A stretch of DNA of 5,260 nt, taken from the NCBI GenBank assembly GCA_025928535.1, contig JAICJJ010000248.1:1-5260 (forward strand). The letters run 5' to 3'. The DNA comes from Thermomicrobiales bacterium (GTDB lineage Bacteria; Chloroflexota; Chloroflexia; Thermomicrobiales; UBA6265). This document shows, piece after piece, positions 1-4,998 of the stretch. Both the position numbers and the translations under genes were made by a program. The number at the start of each line of letters is the position of its first letter. Positions within the stretch are counted from its first letter, which is position 1. The notes under the pieces were generated by a model. That model searched no databases. It saw nothing but the letters and a program-made list of their open reading frames with translations, and was not told the DNA's origin.

Positions 1-354
1 CCGGGCAGCGCCATCATCAACGTCGCCTCGATCCAGGCGTATCAGCCGTCGCCGCAGTTGTTGCCCTACGCCAGCACGAAAGGGGCGATCGTCACCTTTT
101 CCAAAGCCTTGGCCGAAGAAGGGGCGGCGAAGGGCATTCGGGTCAACGTCGTCGCGCCGGGACCGGTTTGGACGCCGCTCATTCCCTCGACGATGCCGGC
201 GGACAAAGCGCAGCACTTCGGCCAGGACTCGCCGCTCGGGCGGCCCGCGCAGCCGGCGGAGTTGGCCCCGCTCTTCGTCTTTCTCGCCTCCCCTGAGGCG
301 AGCTACATTACGGGCGAGGTCGTCGGCGTCACTGGCGGCAAGCCGTTGCCGTAA
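1..354 (+). CDS. Short-chain dehydrogenase/reductase (SDR), YhdF/YghA-like, C-terminal part
   Basis: Partial NAD(P)-dependent oxidoreductase; the reading frame is open from base 1 and ends at TAA 352-354, so 117 residues are visible and the N-terminal Rossmann glycine motif lies outside. Seen directly: the INVAS strand with the catalytic Ser at visible residue 10, the YASTK motif (Tyr 23, Lys 27) at the usual spacing, the NVVAPGPVWTPLIP segment after it, and the C-terminal GRPAQPAELAPLFVFLAS and YITGEVVGVTGG segments that close the cofactor site. The phrases QPSPQLLPYASTKGAIV and APGPVWTPLIPSTMP are typical of the SDR branch containing B. subtilis YhdF and E. coli YghA, often annotated as glucose/ribitol or general-stress dehydrogenases. 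The substrate cannot be told from this fragment. The histidine kinase starts 20 bases downstream on the same strand, so the two are probably co-transcribed. All catalytic residues expected in this half are intact. Confidence 0.5.
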   Translation, partial: PGSAIINVASIQAYQPSPQLLPYASTKGAIVTFSKALAEEGAAKGIRVNVVAPGPVWTPLIPSTMPADKAQHFGQDSPLGRPAQPAELAPLFVFLASPEASYITGEVVGVTGGKPLP

Positions 355-362
355 GGGCGCAT

Positions 363-368
363 GGGGAG
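363..368 (+). promoter_or_regulatory. Ribosome binding site of the histidine kinase (supports a GTG start)
   Basis: GGGGAG lies six bases before the GTG at 375. A second weaker GGAG (370-373) sits too close to the start to be the main site. The ATG at 361 is in another frame, so this SD is what supports GTG as the initiator. Confidence 0.5.
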
Positions 369-374
369 CGGAGC

Positions 375-1733
375 GTGAAGGGCCCACCGACCGATCAGGC
401 CAGCTGGCCGCCCGATCCGCGGCGGCTGCTGGCGACGTTGGAGGAGTTGCTGGCGATCGAGGCGCTCGATCTGGCGACGGCGCTCGATCAGGCTTGCCAA
501 CGGGTCGCCGAGGCGCTCCATGCCGACAAAGTCGACGCCTTTTTGCACGATCCGGCCTCCGCCAGTCTGGTGGCGATCGGCACCAGTCCGACGCCGATGG
601 GACGCAAACAGCATGCGATCGGCATGGACCGCTTGCCGCTGGCCAACGGCGGCCGGGAAGCAGCGGTCTATCGGAGCGGCGAGCCCTACGCCACCGGCCA
701 GGCCGATCAGGACCCACAGCAGTTGCGCGGCGTCGTCGACGGCCTCGGCGTCCGCTCGACGCTGATCGTGTCCCTCGCCGTCAGCGGCGAGCAGCGGGGC
801 GTTTTGCTGGCCGCCTCGGCGCAACGCGACGTCTTCGGTCCGGACGATCTGGCATTCCTGGGCGCCGTCGCCGGCTGGGTCGGGATGGTGGCCCATCGCG
901 CTGAACTCGTGGCGCGGATCGCGACCGACGCCCGTGCGCAAGGCCAGCGCACCGCGGCCGACGAGGTGATCGCGACCTTGGCGCATGACCTCGGCAATCT
1001 CCTCGCGCCCGTCAAAGGCCGACTCCAACTGCTGCAGCGGCGCGCCATCCGTGAGGAGCGGGCGCGCGACGCCGACGATGGCGCGGCGGCGCTGCTCGCG
1101 GTCGATCGGCTCATCGCCCTCATGCGCGATCTGCTCGACAGCAGCCGGCTGGAGCAGGGGCTGTTTGCGCTCGAGCGACAACCGGATGATCTGGCCGAGC
1201 TCGTCCGCGCCACGGCGGCCGCGCTGGCCACGCCCGAGACGGCGATTGCGGTAGACACGCCGGACGAGGTGATCGTGGTCATGGACGCCAGCCGGATCCG
1301 GCAAGCGCTGGAGAACCTGCTGGTCAATGCATGCAAGCATGCGCCGGGCGCGCCGATCCACGTCGGCTTGACGATCGAGACGTCGCCGACCGGAGCGAAC
1401 GCCGTGGTCACGGTGGCCGATCAAGGACCCGGCATCCCGCCGGCGGCGCGCGCGCGGTTGTTTGAGCGCTTTGCCCGGGGACCGGAATCAGGCGGCCTCG
1501 GCTTGGGGTTGTATCTGGCGAGCCAGATCGTCGCCGCCCACGGCGGCCAACTGACGCTCGATCCGCAGACGACCATCGGCGCGGCCTTTCGCCTCACGCT
1601 GCCCTTGGACGACGCGGCGGCCGCCGTTAACGCGGGCGCGGTTGCGGGTCTCCTGACCACTCGCGTTGCGGAGCCGGATGGCCGCGCGGACGCCGCGCCG
1701 GCGCGGCGTGACCGCGAACACCCGGGCGTGTAA
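375..1733 (+). CDS. Soluble GAF-domain sensor histidine kinase
   Basis: Sensor kinase of 452 residues that should autophosphorylate on His and pass the phosphate to a response regulator. No membrane segment is visible, so it probably senses a cytoplasmic signal. Order: short N-terminus, GAF-like sensor domain (about 25-175), HisKA dimerisation domain with the H-box LAHDLGNLLAP (His 204), then the HATPase domain. In the ATPase the N-box ENLLVNACKH has Asn 314 and Asn 318, the G1 box is DQGPGI (349-354), the F-box is LFERFA, and the G2 box GGLGLGL starts at 373. All boxes look intact, so it should be active. After the last ATPase strand (FRLTLPL) there is an extra tail of about 38 residues rich in Ala and Arg, which kinases of this type usually lack. 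No response regulator is adjacent, so it is an orphan within this window. The GTG start is supported by its SD. The signal is unknown. Confidence 0.5.
   Translation: MKGPPTDQASWPPDPRRLLATLEELLAIEALDLATALDQACQRVAEALHADKVDAFLHDPASASLVAIGTSPTPMGRKQHAIGMDRLPLANGGREAAVYRSGEPYATGQADQDPQQLRGVVDGLGVRSTLIVSLAVSGEQRGVLLAASAQRDVFGPDDLAFLGAVAGWVGMVAHRAELVARIATDARAQGQRTAADEVIATLAHDLGNLLAPVKGRLQLLQRRAIREERARDADDGAAALLAVDRLIALMRDLLDSSRLEQGLFALERQPDDLAELVRATAAALATPETAIAVDTPDEVIVVMDASRIRQALENLLVNACKHAPGAPIHVGLTIETSPTGANAVVTVADQGPGIPPAARARLFERFARGPESGGLGLGLYLASQIVAAHGGQLTLDPQTTIGAAFRLTLPLDDAAAAVNAGAVAGLLTTRVAEPDGRADAAPARRDREHPGV
1690..1709. repeat. Perfect 20-base palindrome at the 3' end of the kinase gene
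   Basis: The half-site ACGCCGCGCC is followed directly by its exact reverse complement GGCGCGGCGT. In RNA it would give an eight-bp stem with a CCGG loop. It lies inside the kinase coding tail, 24 bases before the stop codon, where it encodes AAPARR. It could be a transcription attenuator, an mRNA 3' stabiliser or a dyad bound by protein. There is no T-run after it, so it is not a classical intrinsic terminator. GC-rich palindromes also arise by chance in DNA of this composition. Confidence 0.5.
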
Positions 1734-1754
1734 TCACCCATACCATCGTCACCA

Positions 1755-1780
1755 GGCGGGTGCAGCCCGCCTTTGGCGGG
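1755..1780 (+). terminator. Two mutually exclusive hairpins just after the kinase gene
   Basis: GGCGGG (1755-1760), CCCGCC (1766-1771) and GGCGGG (1775-1780) share the middle strand. CCCGCC can pair with the left copy (loop TGCAG) or with the right copy (loop TTT), but not both. It starts 21 bases after the kinase stop. It may be a terminator-like or processing hairpin for the kinase transcript, though no U-run follows, or it may be the first switch of the leader. The pairing is seen in the sequence; the function is inferred. Confidence 0.5.
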
Positions 1781-1914
1781 ATCCTCCGCAGGGCGTTCGG
1801 CAACCGCCGTGGTCTCCTGGCTCGGTTCCCGGAACCCGCCGTCCCGGCCTCGCTTGATACGCCGCCTTGCGCCGTGATCTTGGCGGCGCCGCCCGGCTGC
1901 GGGGCACGGTCCAA

Positions 1915-1976
1915 CTCCTGCGTTGCCCAGGAGCGCCGAGCGCGGTGCTCGGCGCGGAACAGGCAACGCGAGGAGG
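1915..1976 (+). promoter_or_regulatory. Candidate SD-sequestering RNA switch or thermometer
   Basis: The strand CTCCTGCGTTGCC (1915-1927) is complementary to GGCAACGC-g-AGGAG (1962-1975): thirteen base pairs with one bulged G (1970). This pairs the SD AGGAGG (1971-1976) of the gene starting at 1983. Inside it is a perfect nine-bp hairpin, GCGCCGAGC (1933-1941) with GCTCGGCGC (1947-1955), loop GCGGT. In a competing fold CTCCTG (1915-1920) pairs with CAGGAG (1928-1933). This leaves the SD free, and its seven-base loop CGTTGCC can still meet GGCAACG (1962-1968) as a pseudoknot. An OFF/ON pair is therefore written in the sequence. No ligand is evident. Confidence 0.5.
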
Positions 1977-1982
1977 CGTGGG

Positions 1983-2258
1983 ATGGCGGGGCAAGAGGCC
2001 GCGAACCGGCCACGGGCCGGCGGAGGTCACGACCAAGGCCAGGCGCAACCGGGCGTGCCGGATGTCGAGTACGACCTGATCAGCCTGATTTACCACAACC
2101 TCGAAGGCGTCCAGGCGAGCGGCCGCTACGCCAGCGACGCGGTCGAAGCCGGCGATGACGAACTGGCCCAGCTCTTTCGGGACGCCCAACAAAGCTATCT
2201 CGCACAGGCCGACCACGCGCGGCAGTTGTTGCGCCAGCGCATCGGCGGCGCCCGCTAG
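1983..2258 (+). CDS. Small helical protein of unknown function, possibly half of a ferritin-like bundle
   Basis: Unrecognised 91-residue soluble protein. ATG 1983 is chosen because AGGAGG lies six bases upstream; the frame extends further 5' but that part is the structured leader. Residues 1-27 are Gly/Gln/Ala-rich and probably disordered. Residues 28-55 (VEYDLISLIYHNLEGVQASG and onward) and 57-87 (DDELAQLFRDAQQSYLAQAD and onward) form two strongly amphipathic helices joined by AGD. This looks like a helical hairpin that would dimerise into a four-helix bundle. His 38, Glu 41 and His 78 lie on the helices and could bind metal, but no full ferritin ExxH pair is present. It is the first gene of a five-gene row, and its translation appears to be controlled by the SD-masking fold ahead of it. 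Alternatives are a DUF2383/DUF892-like stress protein or a small coiled-coil adaptor. Confidence 0.5.
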   Translation: MAGQEAANRPRAGGGHDQGQAQPGVPDVEYDLISLIYHNLEGVQASGRYASDAVEAGDDELAQLFRDAQQSYLAQADHARQLLRQRIGGAR

Positions 2259-2267
2259 GCGCGAGCG

Positions 2268-2289
2268 CGGGGCCGCAGGCCCCGAGGAG
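2268..2289 (+). promoter_or_regulatory. Stem-loop abutting the ribosome binding site of the 75-residue membrane protein
   Basis: CGGGGCC (2268-2274) and GGCCCCG (2278-2284) form a seven-bp all-GC stem with loop GCA. The last G of the stem is the first base of the SD GAGGAG (2284-2289), which leads to ATG 2296. It lies in the 37-base gap after the first small gene. It may stabilise the upstream mRNA segment or tune initiation of the second gene. It has no T-run, so termination is unlikely. Confidence 0.5.
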
Positions 2290-2295
2290 ACGGTC

Positions 2296-2523
2296 ATGAC
2301 CGATTCGCAGACGACCGCCGTCGACGCGCAGCAGAGTTTTTTTCGGCTGACCGACACCATCCCGGAAGAGACCTGGTATTGGGCGGCCGTCGGCTCGATC
2401 GCCATCTCGGCCACGCTCAAGTTGGCCGGCAAGGATGATTGGGCGATCTTCGGCGGCCAGTGGCCGCCGACCTTTCTCCTCTTCGGCCTCTATCACCGCC
2501 TGCTCCAACCGAGTCCGTCCTAA
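2296..2523 (+). CDS. Small membrane protein, two predicted membrane helices
   Basis: Unrecognised 75-residue protein. ATG 2296 follows GAGGAG by six bases. Residues 1-22 are polar (TDSQTTAVDAQQSFFRLTD). Segment 27-44 (WYWAAVGSIAISATLKLAG) and segment 49-66 (WAIFGGQWPPTFLLFGLYH) are hydrophobic and aromatic, separated by a short charged turn KDD. This gives a probable helical hairpin in the inner membrane, with a Pro-Pro kink in the second helix. The aromatic residues Trp 27, Tyr 28, Trp 29, Trp 49 and Trp 56 would sit at the membrane interfaces. The stop TAA shares its last A with the ATG of the next gene (TAATG), so the two are likely translationally coupled. No function can be assigned. Its dense packing with helical proteins suggests a shared complex or a common stress response. 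Confidence 0.5.
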   Translation: MTDSQTTAVDAQQSFFRLTDTIPEETWYWAAVGSIAISATLKLAGKDDWAIFGGQWPPTFLLFGLYHRLLQPSPS

Positions 2524-2711
2524 TGGCGGACGACCGCGACGACCGCCCGGACCCCAAGCGCGCCGCGTCCTCGCCCGTTCCTCCGGGCCAGGGGAACCCG
2601 GCGGCGTCCCCGGCCGCGGCCCCGATCGCCCCGGAGGACTTGTCGCCCGCCGAGCAGGCGCAAATCAACCAGGACGAAGCCCTGGCCTCCGGCGAGGAAA
2701 ATGTCGTCTGA
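2523..2711 (+). CDS. Short disordered acidic protein, translationally coupled
   Basis: Unrecognised 62-residue protein starting in the TAATG overlap with the previous stop. It has no clear SD of its own, as expected for termination-reinitiation. The composition is low-complexity: charged at the start (ADDRDDRPDPKRA), then Pro/Ala-rich (SSPVPPGQGNPAASPAAAP), and an acidic possibly helical end (EDLSPAEQAQINQDEALASG). No membrane segment, cysteine or catalytic motif is visible. It is probably intrinsically disordered. The coupling to the membrane protein suggests the two are made in equal amounts and may bind each other. Real coding is supported by the overlap, the stop-free frame and the non-random C-terminal helix. 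Its small size leaves some doubt. Confidence 0.5.
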   Translation: MADDRDDRPDPKRAASSPVPPGQGNPAASPAAAPIAPEDLSPAEQAQINQDEALASGEENVV

Positions 2712-2814
2712 GCCCGATCGCCAGCATGCATGGATGACCGGGTCCGGCCGCACCGCCTGCTCCCCCGCACACGATCGCCGCCTCGCCCCGACCGCCCACG
2801 ACCGGATGCCGCTG

Positions 2815-3300
2815 ATGCCCAACGAGACGCTCGCCACCTATTTGCAAGATCACCTGGCCGGCTCCATCGCCGCCCTCGACTTGCTGGCGCACCTGACCGC
2901 GGATCCGGACGCGAGCACGCCGACCCTGCCGCGGCTCGCGGCCGAAATCCAGGCCGACCAGGACACGCTCGTCGCGCTCATGACCCGGTTGCAGATCCAT
3001 CCGAGCCGGCCGCGGCAGGCCGCCGCTTGGCTGACCGCGAAACTCGGCGAGCTCAGGCTGCGGCTGGAGGCCGGCGAAGCGCCAGCGCTGCGCGCCCTCG
3101 AGGGGCTCGAGGCGCTGGCGCTCGGCATCGCCGGCAAGGAAGCGCTCTGGCGCGCCTTGGCCCCGGTCGCCGACCAGACGCCGGAGCTCGGGATGATGGA
3201 TTATCCCGGGCTGATCGCCCGGGCGCAGGCGCAGCGGCAGCAGGTCGAGGTGCTGCGGCTTCAGGCGGCGCAGGCCGCGCTCGGGCGGCAACGCGCATGA
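2815..3300 (+). CDS. Helical-bundle protein of unknown function (YLQDHLAG type), possibly ferritin-like
   Basis: Unrecognised soluble protein of 161 residues from ATG 2815. The frame also has ATGs at 2806 and 2701. The 2701 start has GAGGA just before it and would overlap the previous gene by eleven bases, but the added 38 residues look non-coding in composition, and the apparent conserved core begins with NETLATYLQDHLAG. No good SD precedes 2815 or 2806, so the start is uncertain. The chain is almost all amphipathic helix: A (5-28, YLQDHLAGSIAALDLLAHL), B (38-58, LAAEIQADQDTLVALMTRL), C (65-85), D (88-113, LRALEGLEALALGIAGKEAL) and E (130-155, IARAQAQRQQVEVLRLQAA). This resembles a four-helix bundle such as DUF892 or ferritin-like proteins, although a canonical di-iron site is not evident. 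Its stop overlaps the next start (ATGA). Confidence 0.5.
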   Translation: MPNETLATYLQDHLAGSIAALDLLAHLTADPDASTPTLPRLAAEIQADQDTLVALMTRLQIHPSRPRQAAAWLTAKLGELRLRLEAGEAPALRALEGLEALALGIAGKEALWRALAPVADQTPELGMMDYPGLIARAQAQRQQVEVLRLQAAQAALGRQRA

Positions 3301-3857
3301 CCGGGTCTCCTTCCTGGCGCGCGTGGTGGCCGACGGCCCTGGCCGCCGCGCTCGCCGCCATCGCCGCCGGCATCCTCGTCGTCGCCGTCGATCGCGCTTC
3401 GCCCGCCGAACGGCCGGTCGTCCTGGCCAGTCTGCAAGAGAGCGCCCGCTGGCTGGGGACGGCGTTGATCGGGGCGGGCAGCACGATCGCGGCGTTGATG
3501 CTGGCGACGATCAGCCTCTTGGATCGACTGGAGACGCGGCGGATGCAGCCGGCGGTGCTGACCCATCTGCGCCTGACGGTCTTCGCCGCGGTCGCCACCA
3601 TCGCCGGCGCCGTCGGCGCCTTGTTGCTGACGGCGTTTCCGGCCGAGCCGGGCGGCGTGGCCGCGACGGGATGGCTGGGGGACGGGGTGTTCTACGGGTT
3701 GCAAGGGGTGCTGGTCGCGATGGTCGGCGCCTTTGCCGTCGTCTTGACCTCGCTGGCGGCGACGGTGGCCGACGTGCTGCGCACGCTGCCGCCAGACGTG
3801 GTCGAGGAGATCCTGGACGAGCCGGCGGACGAGCCGATCGCCCCGATGTCCGAATGA
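3297..3857 (+). CDS. Four-helix integral membrane protein of unknown function
   Basis: Unrecognised 186-residue inner-membrane protein. ATG 3297 lies in the ATGA overlap with the preceding stop, so translation is probably coupled. Four hydrophobic segments are visible: 11-31 (WWPTALAAALAAIAAGILVV), 52-75 (WLGTALIGAGSTIAALMLAT), 93-114 (LTVFAAVATIAGAVGALLLT) and 132-155 (FYGLQGVLVAMVGAFAVVL). The loop between helices 2 and 3 is charged (DRLETRRMQPAVLTHLR) and very probably cytoplasmic by the positive-inside rule. The acidic C-terminus (VVEEILDEPADEPI) would also be cytoplasmic. No transporter, enzyme or channel motif is seen. It is the last gene of the five-gene row; a 158-base gap follows. 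It may be the membrane partner of the helical protein encoded just before it. Confidence 0.5.
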   Translation: MTGSPSWRAWWPTALAAALAAIAAGILVVAVDRASPAERPVVLASLQESARWLGTALIGAGSTIAALMLATISLLDRLETRRMQPAVLTHLRLTVFAAVATIAGAVGALLLTAFPAEPGGVAATGWLGDGVFYGLQGVLVAMVGAFAVVLTSLAATVADVLRTLPPDVVEEILDEPADEPIAPMSE

Positions 3858-4015
3858 GCGCAAGGATGGGGCGTCGTGCACCGCCGCGCATGGCGCCGAC
3901 CAAGCAGCTATCATCCAGCGTCCGCTCACCGGCACAGGCTGGGATCGTCGGCGGCGCCGTGCGACGAGCCGATGCCGACGGCACGATTGAGATCATCCGC
4001 GGAGGAGGCGGCGCG
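3858..4015 (+). promoter_or_regulatory. Upstream region and strong ribosome binding site of the YihY-family gene
   Basis: A 158-base gap without a convincing gene. GGAGGAGG at 4001-4008, seven bases before ATG 4016, is the strongest SD in the window and fixes the YihY start. TATCAT at 3909-3914 could be a -10 box, but no good -35 is spaced correctly before it. A short palindrome TGCCG-a-CGGCA lies at 3973-3983. The gap size suggests a separate promoter, which is not proved. Confidence 0.5.
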
Positions 4016-4957
4016 ATGCGGTTGCCGGGCTTTGCCGAGACCGCGCCACCAGACGTGGTCCGCCGCGCCGTCCGTGACTTCTTCGCCGACAACATGGCCA
4101 CCTACGCGGCGGCCTTGTCGTTTCACCTGCTGCTGGCGCTCTTTCCGTTCGTCATCGTCCTGCTCGCCCTCCTCGGCGCGATTGGCCAAGCCGCCTTCCT
4201 TGACCAACTCCTGGGCGGTGCCCGCCTGGCGCTCCCGCCCACGGCCGATCGTCTCGTCGAGCAGGTCATCGGCGAGATTCGCCACCAGCCCCAGGGCGGC
4301 CTCCTCTCGCTCAGCATCGGCTTCGCCCTCTGGACCGCTTCGACCGGCATGCGCGCTGTTACGACCGCTCTCAACGTCGCCTATAGCGTTCCCGAGACGC
4401 GCCCGATCTGGCAACGCTATCCCCTCTCGCTGCTGTACACGATCGGGCTGGCCGGCCTCGTCCTGCTGAGCGCCCTCGCCCGACTGCTGGGACCGCAGAC
4501 CGTGGCCCGCCTGGTCAACACCATCGGCGGCGGCGAGTTGGCCGCTACGATCTGGCTCTGGCTGCGCTGGCCGGTCGTCGTCGCTCTCTTGCTGCTGATC
4601 ATTGCCCTGATCTACTACGTCGGGCCGAACGTGGCCCAGCCGTTCCGCTACGTCACCCCCGGCTCGGCCATCGCCGTCGTCGTCTGGATCTTGGCCTCGG
4701 TCGGCTTTTCGGCCTACGTCGAGCGGTTCGGCGACTACGGCGCGACCTATGGCAGTCTCGGCGGCATGATCGTCTTGCTGCTGTATTTCTTCGTCTCGGC
4801 GGCGGTGTTGTTGTTCGGGGCCGAACTCAACGCGGTCATCCATCCGGCCGCGGCGCTGCGCGCCGGGCCGCTGCCGCGCCATCGTCCCATCGACGTGGGG
4901 CGCACGGTTCCGAACGGTGACGCCCGCGGCGATCAAGCGGGCGCGCCATCGCCGTGA
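4016..4957 (+). CDS. YihY/virulence factor BrkB family (UPF0761) inner-membrane protein
   Basis: Protein of 313 residues, the usual length for the family, with six predicted membrane helices at about 32-54, 97-112, 136-160, 179-201, 218-238 and 250-275. Family marks seen directly: the first helix ATYAAALSFHLLLALFPF (residues 28-45), the GFALWTASTGMRAVTTALN segment (102 onward), YYVGPN at 200-205, the Pro/Gly stretch FRYVTPGSAIAVVVWILAS, the YGATYGSLGG loop (Tyr 245), and the closing FGAELNAVI (Glu 270, Asn 272). YihY proteins are conserved inner-membrane proteins. They were once misassigned as RNase BN, and BrkB of Bordetella was linked to serum resistance; the molecular activity is not settled. 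The C-terminal 37 residues after the last helix are polar and Arg/Pro-rich, probably cytoplasmic and unstructured. The frame is open further upstream, but the SD and the family N-terminus support ATG 4016. Confidence 0.5.
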   Translation: MRLPGFAETAPPDVVRRAVRDFFADNMATYAAALSFHLLLALFPFVIVLLALLGAIGQAAFLDQLLGGARLALPPTADRLVEQVIGEIRHQPQGGLLSLSIGFALWTASTGMRAVTTALNVAYSVPETRPIWQRYPLSLLYTIGLAGLVLLSALARLLGPQTVARLVNTIGGGELAATIWLWLRWPVVVALLLLIIALIYYVGPNVAQPFRYVTPGSAIAVVVWILASVGFSAYVERFGDYGATYGSLGGMIVLLLYFFVSAAVLLFGAELNAVIHPAAALRAGPLPRHRPIDVGRTVPNGDARGDQAGAPSP

Positions 4958-4971
4958 GCACCGAATGGTGG

Positions 4972-4986
4972 CGACCAGGTTGGTCG
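4972..4986. terminator. Candidate bidirectional hairpin between convergent genes
   Basis: CGACCA (4972-4977) and TGGTCG (4981-4986) form a six-bp stem with loop GGT, extendable by a G-T pair (4971-4987). It sits in the 41 bases between two convergent genes, where a shared terminator is expected. The stem is short and there is no T-run on either strand, so it may only be a weak or Rho-assisted stop. Confidence 0.5.
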
Positions 4987-4998
4987 TGGCGGCGCCGC

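Larger units (their letters stand above)
1734..1982 (+). promoter_or_regulatory. Non-coding structured leader upstream of the small-gene cluster
   Basis: This 249-base gap is the longest in the window and has no convincing gene on either strand. It holds successive inverted repeats: an exclusive hairpin pair at 1755-1780; GGCGTT/AAC(C)GCC with a CGGC loop at 1792-1808; GGTTC/GAACC at 1824-1836; the palindrome ggcggcgccgcc near 1883-1894; and the SD-masking fold at 1915-1975. The gap before the cluster probably also contains its promoter, but no clear -35/-10 pair can be picked out. I do not recognise a known riboswitch class on the plus strand. The regulatory role is inferred from structure alone. 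Confidence 0.5.

Noticed and set aside
303..1424. A 373-codon open frame on the minus strand across the kinase gene.
   Set aside because: It is antisense to a clear histidine kinase. Its product is Arg/Gln/Gly-rich with no recognisable domain, which is typical of antisense frames in high-GC genes.
1811..1823. On the minus strand this reads GAGCCAGGAGACC, identical to the common 3' end of cobalamin riboswitches.
   Set aside because: The rest of the aptamer is missing: no GCCACTG-type core box and no GGTG...AATCC arm in the bases that would lie 5' of it. A minus-strand switch here would also point into the 3' end of the plus-strand kinase, with no minus gene to control. A covariance scan with RF00174 would settle it.
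1421..2013. Minus-strand open frames crossing the leader region.
   Set aside because: The products are Arg/Pro/Gly-rich without domains or a good SD, and the frames continue antisense through the kinase. The inverted repeats explain the region better.
2730..3296. Upstream extension of the four-helix membrane protein frame by 189 codons.
   Set aside because: It overlaps the 161-residue helical gene in another frame with an Arg/Ala/Pro-rich shadow product. The ATGA overlap at 3297 is a normal coupled start.
3909..3914. TATCAT as a -10 box for the YihY-family gene.
   Set aside because: No credible -35 hexamer at 16-18 bases upstream, and one six-base match is weak evidence. It is mentioned only within the upstream-region entry.
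3323..4015. Upstream extension of the YihY frame by 231 codons.
   Set aside because: It overlaps the four-helix membrane gene in another frame and its translation is Arg/Gly low-complexity. The GGAGGAGG site and the family N-terminus place the start at 4016.
3926..4936. A 336-codon open frame on the minus strand across the YihY-family gene.
   Set aside because: It mirrors the membrane-protein codons, giving a polar Asp/Gln/Arg-rich product with no domain. The plus-strand gene has family motifs and a strong SD.
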